The notes under the pieces were generated by a model that saw only the letters and a list, made by a program, of their open reading frames with translations, did not search any database and was not told where the DNA came from. Position numbers and translations under genes: made by a program. A DNA stretch of 48,385 bases, from contig JAIDTT010000066.1 in the NCBI GenBank assembly GCA_029060545.1, positions 1 through 48,385 on the forward strand, given 5' to 3'. This document shows, piece after piece, positions 34,932 to 42,503 of this stretch (positions are counted from its first letter, which is position 1; every line of letters begins with the position of its first letter). The stretch comes from Paramuribaculum sp. GTDB taxonomy: Bacteria; Bacteroidota; Bacteroidia; Bacteroidales; Muribaculaceae.

Positions 34932-37010
34932 TTATTCGTGAAGGGTTAGACTTATTTTCTGTCCGGCTTTGGCGGGGGTGCCGGGTGCCGGGGTCTGAGC
35001 GGCCACGTAGCCGGCACCGCTGAAGTCGACGTTGTAGCCGGCGCGCTCGAGTGTGGTGATGGCTTCGCGGAAGCTGAGACCTCTCACGTCGGGTACTCCG
35101 GATCCGGTCTTGGCCGGTGTCGGGAGCACGTGCATAGCGGATCCTCCGCCGAGGAGATTGTGGAGGCGGTCGCCGCCACGGGCAGCCGATGCATAGTAGG
35201 TGGGAGCCGCGGGATCAGGAGCAGCCGCTGCCTTGTAGTCGGAACTGTTGCCGAACATACCGCGGGCAAACATCGCTTCGGCTACGTTTCTGACCACCCG
35301 GCCGCTGGTGGCCTCGGGGCTTACCCACGTGTGGCGCGGATGAGCTATGAGCACCATGCAGGTGTAGCGTGGATTGTCGAAGGGGAAGAACCCGCAGAAG
35401 CTGACGCGGTTCACGCCGTCGATGTAGCCTTCTTTGCCAAGCATCTTGGCTGTGCCTGTCTTGCCGGCGATATCGACGCGGTCGGAGGGTACGACGTGGC
35501 GTGCCGTGCCACGCGGACCGCGCACTACCAGATGGAGCATATCGCGGAGCTCGCGGGCTGTGGCCTCGGAGCAGATGCGGTCGCGGATGTAGCTTACGGG
35601 AAATATGGAGTCTACGCCATCCTTGCGCAGGCCGCGCACGAGTCGCGGGCGCACGTAGCGTCCGCCGCCGGCCACGGCATTATATAGCGATGCGGTGTAG
35701 AGCGGGGATATTTCAGTGGTGTAGCCGTAGGCCTGACGGGTGAGAGCTACCTGGCCGGAAGCCGAAGTGGCGAGACTGTCGATGCGGGGCGGTACTTCAC
35801 CGGCTATGCCGGCGCCGATAGGCTCGAGGAAGCCCGTCTGCTTGATGCGGGAGTAGAAGCGGCCGGGGCAGGTGCCATAGGCGTCCATGATCATGCGGGA
35901 GAATACGATGTTGGACGATATCTCGAGGGCACGGCGTAGCGGCAGTTCGGTGGTCTTGGTGCAGTCTTTGGTGGTGCGATTATGGAGCACGTAGGCCGGA
36001 CCGGTGGGATATACGTGGTCGAGCGAAGGGGTGCGCCCGTCCTCCATAGCCACGAGCAGCGACAGGAGCTTCACTACGGATCCGGGCTCGTAGCGGAGCA
36101 CGGCGCGGTTGAGCGACTCGATATACTGGGTGTTGTCGGGGCTGCGTTCGAGCGAAGCCATAGCCTTGATGTCGCCGGTGCCTACTTCGAGCAGCAGTGC
36201 GGTACCCCAGTCGGCCTCGCAGGTGGAGAGCACATTGTTGAGTTCGGTCTCGAGGATGTCTTGCATCTTGATGTCGATGGTGGTGAGCACGTCGTAGCCG
36301 TTGATGGCCGGTGTGTCGGTCCAGTCGACAATAGCGCTGGTGAGCGATACCTTCTTGGAGTAGCCGGGCTTGCCGGTGAGGAGGGTGTCGAGGGAGCGTT
36401 CGAGGCCGTACTTGCCGTAAGGTACGGTGTGGACGGAGTCGAGACCGACGGCTCCGATACTGCGTCGGGCCATCTCGCCGTAGGGACGCACGCGCTTATG
36501 TGCCTCTTCGACTTTAAGGCCGGTGTAGCGCTTGGGCCCGTTGAGGAATGGGAATGTGCGCAGCAGATCCACCTCGCTCTGGCTTATGTCGCGCACGAGG
36601 GTGAAGCAGCGCGAGCGCTCGGCCTTCTTCTTGGCCAGGGGCTTGGAGAGGTAGGCATACCATTCCTTGGCGGTGCGGCGTGGGAAGTAGCGGGCGAGGC
36701 TGTCGCTGAGCGGACCGAGCTGAGTGCGGTATTCTTTTTCGTCGAATTTGGGGCAGCGGAAGTCGAGGGCGGGTGTGTAGACCGTCATGTTGGTGGCGAG
36801 AATGCTGCCGTCGGCGCCGATGATGTCGCCGCGTATGGGTCGTATGGTATCGATGCGCTCGAGCTCGACGGCTGCTTTGGCGTTCCATTCGGCAGCGTGG
36901 AGCACCGTGTTGTCGATCAAGCGATAGGCTATGTAGAGCGTGAGGGCGAGGATCAACACCACGATCACGCCGTAGCGCAGCAGGAGATTTCGTGTCTGTG
37001 AGGATGCCAT
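34932..37010 (-). CDS. ftsI: Septal penicillin-binding protein FtsI with PASTA domain
   Basis: The 692-residue class B PBP is the septal transpeptidase. It has one N-terminal membrane helix (about 11-31), a dimerisation domain with the IRPIRGDIIGADG motif (57-69), and the transpeptidase triad SVVK (nucleophile Ser311), SSN (365-367) and KTGT (517-520). A Thr/Ala/Pro linker leads to one C-terminal PASTA domain (about 636-692, ending QKISLTLHE). A PASTA domain on FtsI is usual in Bacteroidota. It lies 13 bases before murE. Confidence 0.95.
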   Translation of the reverse strand: MASSQTRNLLLRYGVIVVLILALTLYIAYRLIDNTVLHAAEWNAKAAVELERIDTIRPIRGDIIGADGSILATNMTVYTPALDFRCPKFDEKEYRTQLGPLSDSLARYFPRRTAKEWYAYLSKPLAKKKAERSRCFTLVRDISQSEVDLLRTFPFLNGPKRYTGLKVEEAHKRVRPYGEMARRSIGAVGLDSVHTVPYGKYGLERSLDTLLTGKPGYSKKVSLTSAIVDWTDTPAINGYDVLTTIDIKMQDILETELNNVLSTCEADWGTALLLEVGTGDIKAMASLERSPDNTQYIESLNRAVLRYEPGSVVKLLSLLVAMEDGRTPSLDHVYPTGPAYVLHNRTTKDCTKTTELPLRRALEISSNIVFSRMIMDAYGTCPGRFYSRIKQTGFLEPIGAGIAGEVPPRIDSLATSASGQVALTRQAYGYTTEISPLYTASLYNAVAGGGRYVRPRLVRGLRKDGVDSIFPVSYIRDRICSEATARELRDMLHLVVRGPRGTARHVVPSDRVDIAGKTGTAKMLGKEGYIDGVNRVSFCGFFPFDNPRYTCMVLIAHPRHTWVSPEATSGRVVRNVAEAMFARGMFGNSSDYKAAAAPDPAAPTYYASAARGGDRLHNLLGGGSAMHVLPTPAKTGSGVPDVRGLSFREAITTLERAGYNVDFSGAGYVAAQTPAPGTPAKAGQKISLTLHE

Positions 37011-37014
37011 AGTA

Positions 37015-37371
37015 TTATTTTTCAGATGATTGGTTGATTACGAAAGGCGGATAAGGCTGTACGCTCAGATTGAGATGAAGGGTGTCGACCATCTGCTGCA
37101 TGGCACTTTCGCGGATGCGGCTCATATAGGTGGAGCGCACGCTCACGCGCTCGGCGGTGACCACTTCGAGCTTGTGCTGGAGGCGGCGTATCTCCTCCAT
37201 CTTGGTCTGACAGGTGTATTTGCCGGAGATGTAAATGAGCAGCACGAATGCCAGCAACACCATGCCCATCCAGTTGCGGGCAAAGAAGTCGCTGTTGACC
37301 ACGCGTCCGTACATGATCTGGCGAAGCATGTTCGACGAGGTTTCGGGTTTGGATTTCCGGGCGGCTGACAT
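37015..37371 (-). CDS. ftsL: FtsL-like division protein
   Basis: The 118-residue bitopic protein is placed between rsmH and ftsI, the standard ftsL slot. A ~35-residue cytoplasmic N-terminus precedes one membrane helix (about 31-50, MGMVLLAFVLLIYISGKY). A periplasmic coiled-coil-like stretch follows (KMEEIRRLQHKLEVVTAERV). Sequence identity of FtsL is always low, so the call rests on size, topology and position. It would bridge FtsQ and the FtsWI complex. Confidence 0.85.
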   Translation of the reverse strand: MSAARKSKPETSSNMLRQIMYGRVVNSDFFARNWMGMVLLAFVLLIYISGKYTCQTKMEEIRRLQHKLEVVTAERVSVRSTYMSRIRESAMQQMVDTLHLNLSVQPYPPFVINQSSEK

Positions 37372-37384
37372 ACGGCGGGTGTGA

Positions 37385-38296
37385 TTATATCTTTTCGGCT
37401 ACACGCAGCTTGGCGCTGCGGGAGCGGGGGTTGGACAATATTTCCTGCTCGTCGGGAACGACGGGGCGCGAGGTGAGCAGGCGCATCGGTGCCTCACATC
37501 GGCCGAAGAAGTCGGTGCGGCGCTCTCCGTCTATGTTGCCGGTGCGCATGAAGTTCTTGACCATACGGTCTTCGAGCGAGTGATAGGTGATCACTGCAAG
37601 TCGTCCGCCCGGGCGGAGCACATCGACCGACTGCTGCAGGAGATCGCGGAGAGCCCCCATCTCGTCGTTGACTTCGATGCGCAGAGCCTGGAATATCATG
37701 GCAAGCTCTTTCTTGGCCTGACGCGGATTGAGCAGGGGCTCCACGCAGGCTGTGAGCGAGGCGGTGTCGGTGAATGGTCCCTGCGACTGGCGGCGGCGCA
37801 CTATGGCCGAAGCCAGTCGGCCGGCGTTGGAAAGTTCTCCGTAGGTGCGGAGCAGATTGCGCAGGGCTTCCTCATCGGAGCCATTGAGGATTTCGGCAGC
37901 CGTGCGGCGGCAGTTACGGTTCATACGCATATCGAGCGGGCCGTCGAAGCGGAAGGAGAATCCGCGCTCGGGTGTGTCGAAATGGTGGAATGATACACCG
38001 AGATCGGCCAGAATGCCGTCGACGGCAGTCACTCCGTAGTAGCGCAGGAAGTTGCGCAGAAAGCGGAAGTTGGAGTAAACAAATGTAAACCGTGGATCCG
38101 CGGGTGCATTGGCCGCAGCGTCGGAGTCCTGATCAAAGGAGTAGAGATGACCCTCACCGTCAAGAGATTGGAGTATGGCGCGCGAATGGCCGCCACCACC
38201 AAAAGTGGCGTCGACATACACTCCGTCGGGACGCAGGGCGAGGCCCTCAAGTGTCTGAGGGAGCAGAGCCGGGATATGATACTGAGTCTCTTCCAT
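37385..38296 (-). CDS. rsmH: 16S rRNA m4C1402 methyltransferase RsmH (MraW)
   Basis: The 303-residue SAM-dependent methyltransferase modifies N4 of C1402 in 16S rRNA. The SAM loop is VDATFGGGGHSRAILQ; GILADLGVSFHHFD and the C-terminal AVITYHSLEDRMVKNFMR are family hallmarks. It opens the division cluster here. Directly upstream, where mraZ normally stands, there is instead a ~200-base spacer with a palindrome. The ATG at 38296 gives MEETQYHIPALLPQTL, the normal family N-terminus. Confidence 0.96.
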   Translation of the reverse strand: MEETQYHIPALLPQTLEGLALRPDGVYVDATFGGGGHSRAILQSLDGEGHLYSFDQDSDAAANAPADPRFTFVYSNFRFLRNFLRYYGVTAVDGILADLGVSFHHFDTPERGFSFRFDGPLDMRMNRNCRRTAAEILNGSDEEALRNLLRTYGELSNAGRLASAIVRRRQSQGPFTDTASLTACVEPLLNPRQAKKELAMIFQALRIEVNDEMGALRDLLQQSVDVLRPGGRLAVITYHSLEDRMVKNFMRTGNIDGERRTDFFGRCEAPMRLLTSRPVVPDEQEILSNPRSRSAKLRVAEKI

Positions 38297-38423
38297 TTAT
38301 GATAATAATCGGTGAGGCGGTACAAGCCTTCAAAGGGAGGTTGTAAAGTTACGACAAAAACGCAAATAATTTACATAATCAAACACTGATTTTTACTCCC
38401 GACTATCGAATAAGTTATTAACA

Positions 38424-38460
38424 TTGATGCAATGCGCTACTTAGTAGTGCATTGCATCAA
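38424..38460. repeat. 37-bp near-perfect palindrome upstream of rsmH
   Basis: Eighteen-base arms (38424-38441 and 38443-38460) pair with one G/T-type mismatch around a single central base; the outer part is TTGATGCAATGC/GCATTGCATCAA. It lies 36 bases past the stop of the FKBP-array gene and 128 bases before the rsmH start. It may be a terminator for the array, an operator for the division cluster, or a leader hairpin. Confidence 0.85.
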
Positions 38461-38475
38461 TAATGGTGATATTTG

Positions 38476-38483
38476 CAAATGTA
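38476..38483 (-). promoter_or_regulatory. Putative -7 promoter box for the dcw cluster
   Basis: The minus strand reads TACATTTG (TAnnTTTG). Transcription would begin near 38469, so the 37-bp palindrome would lie in a ~170-base 5' leader of rsmH. A weaker box, TAACTTTA, occurs at 38344-38351, closer to rsmH. Confidence 0.45.
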
Positions 38484-38495
38484 AATCTACGGGGC

Positions 38496-38984
38496 TCAGA
38501 TACCGAGTGCGCGCACCAGCAGACGGTTGTAGTCGGTAGAGGCTGCCGATACCTGATCGGGGGTGACGGAATCGGTGTAGAGACCCTCGTGCAGACCTTT
38601 GATGAGCAGGGGTATATTGACCTTTACGCCCTTGGCTTTAAGCTCCTTGATCTGGCCAAGGATGCTCATGGCCGACTGTGCACCCTGGGTGTATCCGGCC
38701 GATGAGGCCGGATTGGCGATGATCATTTCGACGCCCTCGGTGTATGCTTCCTTATCGAAGGGTGTCGACATAGTGTCGATGCGGCATAGCTGATCGTAGG
38801 CCACGAGGTAGCCGTAGAGACCGGAGAGCGAGTCGGCCACCTGCTTGGGGAAGGGGAGATCGGCGTTCGATACGGCATACTCCATACGCTTTGGCTTGGC
38901 TGCATCCTCCGACTTGCCGGAGCATCCGGCTGATAGCAGCAGGATGGCTGAGAGGGTTAAGATATTGAGAATTATCGATTTCAT
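38496..38984 (-). CDS. FKBP N-terminal-domain lipoprotein lacking the PPIase domain
   Basis: The 162-residue lipoprotein (SPII signal, lipid Cys21 after LLSAG) shows the same mature N-domain as its upstream neighbours: DSLSGLYGYLVAYDQL at the start, then GYTQGAQSAMSI and LLIKGLHEGLYTDSVTPDQ, matching the FKBP-array gene at 39918 (LFIAQLHDRLTADSVNAEQM). The protein stops where the linker to the FKBP fold would begin, so the catalytic domain is absent; no remnant of it is seen in the downstream 200 bases. It lies five bases after the previous FKBP gene. It may be a hetero-dimer partner or a decaying paralogue; a plain lipoprotein is the alternative. Confidence 0.8.
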   Translation of the reverse strand: MKSIILNILTLSAILLLSAGCSGKSEDAAKPKRMEYAVSNADLPFPKQVADSLSGLYGYLVAYDQLCRIDTMSTPFDKEAYTEGVEMIIANPASSAGYTQGAQSAMSILGQIKELKAKGVKVNIPLLIKGLHEGLYTDSVTPDQVSAASTDYNRLLVRALGI

Positions 38985-38989
38985 TTGCT

Positions 38990-39910
38990 TTACTTTTTGG
39001 GCGATGACTGGAGAAGCTCGATATCGGCAATGATGAGGCGGCCGGGCTGCACGGCGGCGAGAGCGGAGCGGGTACCGGCGTTGGTGATGTAGAATACGTA
39101 GTGAGAGCCTACGGGCATCATCTCAATGCCGTCGCGGAGGGCGCCAACCTGTACGTCGGCCAGCGGACCTTCCACCCAATCGTCGGTATTGGAGTCGATC
39201 ACACTGCCTGAAAAATCGCGCAGGGTGTAGCGGAAGCGGATCACGTCGTGTTCGCCGGGCATAGGTCCGTCGCCTTCGCGGACCACACGGTAGCAGAGCG
39301 TGGAGTCGACTACCTCGATGGTGGAGTCGGATGCCAGAAGATTGTCGAGAAATTCGGCCGAGCGGGCCATATTATCGGTGCGTATCTTCTTCATCATCTT
39401 GTTTTGCTGGATGCGCTGCTGCTTGAGGCGGCCGAGAATGCGTGTCTGCGCACGTCCCATCAGTCGGGTGTAGGCGGCTTCGATACCGGCTGCCTCCACG
39501 GAGTCGGGGTGTTCACGCATCAGTGAGCTATGGAATTGCTCCTTAGCGTATTGACGGTCCACCTCAATACCGGATGCTTCGAGCAGATCAAGCTGGTTGG
39601 CCATAAGCAGGCCGGTGGCGAGACCTTGCATCAGCTCGGACGATTCGTGGTCGGCCGAGAATACGTCGGCTGCGCCGGTGAAGTATGCATCGATCGATAT
39701 TTCAGCGGCGGCTGCGGAGTCGAGCTGATTGTAAGCACAAGAGGCGCTAAGGCCGAGCTGACGACCCCAATAGTACGACAGGGAGTCGTCGACGGTGACC
39801 ATTTGCGCCGTGTCGCAGCCGTAGGGATCGGGCGGTAACGCACCGTAGCATCCCCCCATGGTGACGGATGCCGTGATGGCTACTGCCGCGAGGATATGGA
39901 TTGATTTCAT
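38990..39910 (-). CDS. FKBP-type lipoprotein with degenerate PPIase domain
   Basis: This encodes 306 residues from the ATG at 39910. The frame is open 10 codons further, but 39910 gives an SPII signal (lipid Cys21) and a 7-base gap after the upstream gene. The FKBP N-domain (about 40-175; DSLSYYWGRQLG) leads through a charged helix to an FKBP-like fold. There the tyrosine of the pocket is kept (FRYTLRDFSG), but the F of the FD pair is I (VIDSN) and the VIPGW segment reads VGALRDG. The LAYG loop is replaced by GTRSALAAV. Isomerase activity is therefore doubtful; chaperone or dimer function could remain. Confidence 0.85.
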   Translation of the reverse strand: MKSIHILAAVAITASVTMGGCYGALPPDPYGCDTAQMVTVDDSLSYYWGRQLGLSASCAYNQLDSAAAAEISIDAYFTGAADVFSADHESSELMQGLATGLLMANQLDLLEASGIEVDRQYAKEQFHSSLMREHPDSVEAAGIEAAYTRLMGRAQTRILGRLKQQRIQQNKMMKKIRTDNMARSAEFLDNLLASDSTIEVVDSTLCYRVVREGDGPMPGEHDVIRFRYTLRDFSGSVIDSNTDDWVEGPLADVQVGALRDGIEMMPVGSHYVFYITNAGTRSALAAVQPGRLIIADIELLQSSPKK

Positions 39911-39917
39911 ACCGGTA

Positions 39918-40787
39918 TCAGTCAATGATTTCGAGTTCAACGATTACGAGCTCACCGGGGAGCACGGAGCCGTCGGGTGTGCCCTGATCGCCGAAGGCGA
40001 GCGAAGCGGGAATGTAGAGTGTGGCGATGGTGCCGCCGGGTAGTGTGGTGAGCGCTTCGCCGAGGCCGGGCATGGTAGTCTGGCTGTTGACGGGCTGCGG
40101 TTTGCCTCCGGTGGAGAAGAGCTCCTTGCCACTGAGAGAGGTGGCGCTTACGATGGCGGGAACCACGGATCCTGGCTGAGCTACTTCGCCTGTGCCCTGC
40201 TTGGTGATCTCATAGGTGAGACCGCTGGCTGTGACCCCGATAGAGGGATTTGCCTTGCGCTTCTCGTCGAGGAATTTCTCGGCGCGGATCTTGTTTTCAT
40301 TGACCTTCTCGAGAGTTGCCTGCTGTATCATGGCGTGCGCACGGGCTTCGAGTGCGGTGACGGTGGCTATATCGGCCTCCATCTGCTCGGCGTTCACGGA
40401 GTCGGCTGTGAGGCGGTCATGCAGCTGGGCGATGAAGAGGGCGGGATCGATGTCGATACCTGCCTGACGCATCTGGAGGGTCATCTGCGCAAGCTGAAGC
40501 GCCTGCGACAGACCGGCGATGTAGGAGGCTGATACGGAGTCGGCCGAAAGCAGGGTGTTGAGGCCTGCAAGGAAGTCGGCGGAATTGAACTGAGCTTTCT
40601 GCTCGTCGGTCATGTGGGCATACTCATCGTTGAGCTGCGCTCCGGCTGTGCGACCGAGATAGTAGGATATCGAGTCGCCGAAAGTTGATGGTGTGGCCGA
40701 CGGATCAGCAGCAGGAGCCTTGTCGGATGAGCATGAGGCTGCCAGGAGCATGGCCGGCAGCATGAGTGCGGTGATTGCCTTTTTCAT
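39918..40787 (-). CDS. FKBP-type lipoprotein with altered PPIase active site
   Basis: The 289-residue lipoprotein (SPII signal, lipid Cys19) has the FKBP N-domain (about 38-150; DSISYYLGRTAGAQL) and a linker helix (NENKIRAEKFLDEKRKANPS). The C-terminal FKBP fold has IPASLAFGDQG and a final ELVIVELEIID strand. In the pocket, the usual YxG is replaced by VSATS. FDSS reads LFST, and VIPGW reads TMPGL. Overall fold residues are kept, so it is expected to fold, but activity is uncertain. It lies 12 bases after the FKBP gene at 40800 and 7 before the next. Confidence 0.87.
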   Translation of the reverse strand: MKKAITALMLPAMLLAASCSSDKAPAADPSATPSTFGDSISYYLGRTAGAQLNDEYAHMTDEQKAQFNSADFLAGLNTLLSADSVSASYIAGLSQALQLAQMTLQMRQAGIDIDPALFIAQLHDRLTADSVNAEQMEADIATVTALEARAHAMIQQATLEKVNENKIRAEKFLDEKRKANPSIGVTASGLTYEITKQGTGEVAQPGSVVPAIVSATSLSGKELFSTGGKPQPVNSQTTMPGLGEALTTLPGGTIATLYIPASLAFGDQGTPDGSVLPGELVIVELEIID

Positions 40788-40799
40788 ATCCGACGGTGA

Positions 40800-41687
40800 T
40801 TATTCAGGAAGTAATTCGACTACGTCGATGTCGAATATAAGTGTCTGCGCCGGACCGATCACGGGCGGGCCCTGCATTCCGTAGGCGAGCTCCTGGGGTA
40901 TGTAGAATACGTAGTGAGCGCCTTTGTTCATCATCATGAGGGCTTCGGCGAAGCCTTTGATTACGCTTTCCGGACCGAGGCGCACGGGCTGGCCCGGCTC
41001 GGTGGCGTCGAACTGCGAGCCATCAACAAGCGAACCTTTGTAGTAGATCAAAGCCTGCTGGCGCGGACCGATGGTGGGGCCTTCGCCTTTCTTAATCACC
41101 TTATAGGCCAGACCGGAGTCGGTGACTTTCACTCCGGGCACTGTCTTGATACTGTCCATGAATGCTTTGCCGGCGGCGATGTTGGCCTGGGCGATATCCA
41201 TGAACTGCTGCTGTGCTCTCTGCTGCTGCTGTTGCTGCTCAAGCTGCTGACGCTCCATCACGGGCTGGATGAGAGCCTGTACGGCGCGCATATAGGTGTT
41301 GAGGGCTGTGGTGTCGGGGTTGTTGACCTGAGTGGCGAATGTGGTGTTGAAGAGCTCCATATTGCAGGGGAGACCTTGCACGCGGAGCTTGATAAGTTCG
41401 TCGCGCATGGCGGCACCCATCTTGAGGCCGTCCATGTATCCGGTGTTGACGGTGTCGGCGAGCAGTGCTTGTGTCACTCCACGGAGAAATTCGGAGCGGT
41501 AGAGGTCGCGCTCGGCGTCGGTGATTTCGGGAGAGTTGTTGATGTTCTGTCCCATGATGGTGCCCTGGGTGTAGCCTACATAATAGCCTACGGAGTCGGG
41601 CGTGTTGGTGGGCTTGAAGTCGGTTTTGGCCTGTGCGGAGCTGCCTATGAGGGCTAAGCCGGCCAGGATGATGGTACGTTTTTTCAT
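40800..41687 (-). CDS. FKBP-type peptidyl-prolyl isomerase, periplasmic
   Basis: This encodes 295 residues from the ATG at 41687. The frame is open 30 codons further into the sirtuin gene, but only 41687 starts with a signal peptide (MKKRTIILAGLALIGSSAQA), and its ATG overlaps the sirtuin TGA by four bases. The N-domain (DSVGYYVGYTQGTIMG) is followed by a Gln-rich helix (ERQQLEQQQQQQRAQQQ). A canonical FKBP domain follows: YYKGSLVDGSQFD, VIKGFAEAL, IPQELAYG, LIFDIDVVEL. All pocket residues except Trp (here Phe) are intact, so it should be an active isomerase. Confidence 0.93.
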   Translation of the reverse strand: MKKRTIILAGLALIGSSAQAKTDFKPTNTPDSVGYYVGYTQGTIMGQNINNSPEITDAERDLYRSEFLRGVTQALLADTVNTGYMDGLKMGAAMRDELIKLRVQGLPCNMELFNTTFATQVNNPDTTALNTYMRAVQALIQPVMERQQLEQQQQQQRAQQQFMDIAQANIAAGKAFMDSIKTVPGVKVTDSGLAYKVIKKGEGPTIGPRQQALIYYKGSLVDGSQFDATEPGQPVRLGPESVIKGFAEALMMMNKGAHYVFYIPQELAYGMQGPPVIGPAQTLIFDIDVVELLPE

Positions 41688-42400
41688 TGATTGTGAGATG
41701 ATGTGACTGGTGAGGAAAGGATGGGGAAAAGCTGTGCCATGCCTTCGGTGGCTGTGGCGGGGATTACGGTGATCCACGAGGGTACAGGTGCCGGACGCGG
41801 GTCGATGTAGTATACCGGGATGCCGCGGCGGGCATAGTTGACAAGGCCGGCTGCGGGATACACGGCCATGCTTGTGCCTATGATCACGATTGCGTCGGCC
41901 TGCTCCACTATCTGCACTGCCGGCTCATACTCCGGCACCGATTCCTGAAAGAATACGATGTGGGGGCGGACGGGGTCGCCGTATTGGTCGCGTGTGTCGG
42001 GCGTGGTGTCGAGATTGTCGGGGGTGAGGGTGTAGACGCGCTCGGGATGTGTGAGCGAGCGTATCTTCATCAGCTCGCCGTGGAGATGGAGCACTTCGGA
42101 GGAGCCTCCGCGCTCATGAAGGTTGTCGACATTTTGGGTGATCACCACTACGCGCCAGAATTGTTCGAGGCGGGCAATGAGGCGATGGGCTTCGTTGGGC
42201 TCGACGGACATAAGCTCGTGGCGGCGGATGTTGTAGAACTGATGTACCAGAGCGGGATTGCGTGCGAATCCGTCGGCACTGGCCACGTCCATCACCGGGT
42301 ATTTGTCCCATAGTCCGCCGCTGTCGCGGAAGGTGGATATGCCGCTCTCGGCGCTTACGCCGGCGCCGGTGAGCACCACCAGCAGGGGTCGCTTTTCCAT
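41684..42400 (-). CDS. SIR2-family NAD-dependent deacylase without zinc-site cysteines
   Basis: The 238-residue cytoplasmic sirtuin carries the NAD motif GAGVSAESGISTFRD (12-26), TQNVDN (88-93), catalytic His107 (HLHGE), and C-terminal IIGTSMAVYPAAGLV. Typical CobB-like enzymes have a four-Cys zinc site between HGE and the return to the Rossmann fold. This protein contains no cysteine anywhere, and the matching stretch (about 110-148, Thr/Asp/Pro/Arg-rich) has none of the four ligands. It is translationally coupled (ATGA) to the FKBP gene at 40800 and begins the second transcription unit of the FKBP array. Confidence 0.9.
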   Translation of the reverse strand: MEKRPLLVVLTGAGVSAESGISTFRDSGGLWDKYPVMDVASADGFARNPALVHQFYNIRRHELMSVEPNEAHRLIARLEQFWRVVVITQNVDNLHERGGSSEVLHLHGELMKIRSLTHPERVYTLTPDNLDTTPDTRDQYGDPVRPHIVFFQESVPEYEPAVQIVEQADAIVIIGTSMAVYPAAGLVNYARRGIPVYYIDPRPAPVPSWITVIPATATEGMAQLFPILSSPVTSSHNQ

Positions 42401-42436
42401 ATCGGGGAGAGTATAGCTATATTATATTAATGTGAG

Positions 42437-42479
42437 TGTGCCGCACCGGGGCCGCATATCCGGGCCTCGCTGCGGCACA
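42437..42479 (-). terminator. Hairpin between the two halves of the FKBP array
   Basis: TGTGCCGCA (42437-42445) pairs with TGCGGCACA (42471-42479), with a further GC-rich inner dyad. It lies 25 bases past the FKBP stop at 42504 on the minus strand and is followed by an AT-rich run, so it probably ends the upstream unit and leaves the sirtuin to start the next. Confidence 0.7.
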
Positions 42480-42503
42480 TTCTATGGATGGTCGGACCGG
42501 CTA

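Noticed and set aside
38496-38984. Pseudogene of a full FKBP gene
   Set aside because: The frame is clean, the signal and N-domain are intact, and no remnant of an FKBP domain is visible in the downstream spacer; I list it as a short intact gene, though recent truncation cannot be excluded.
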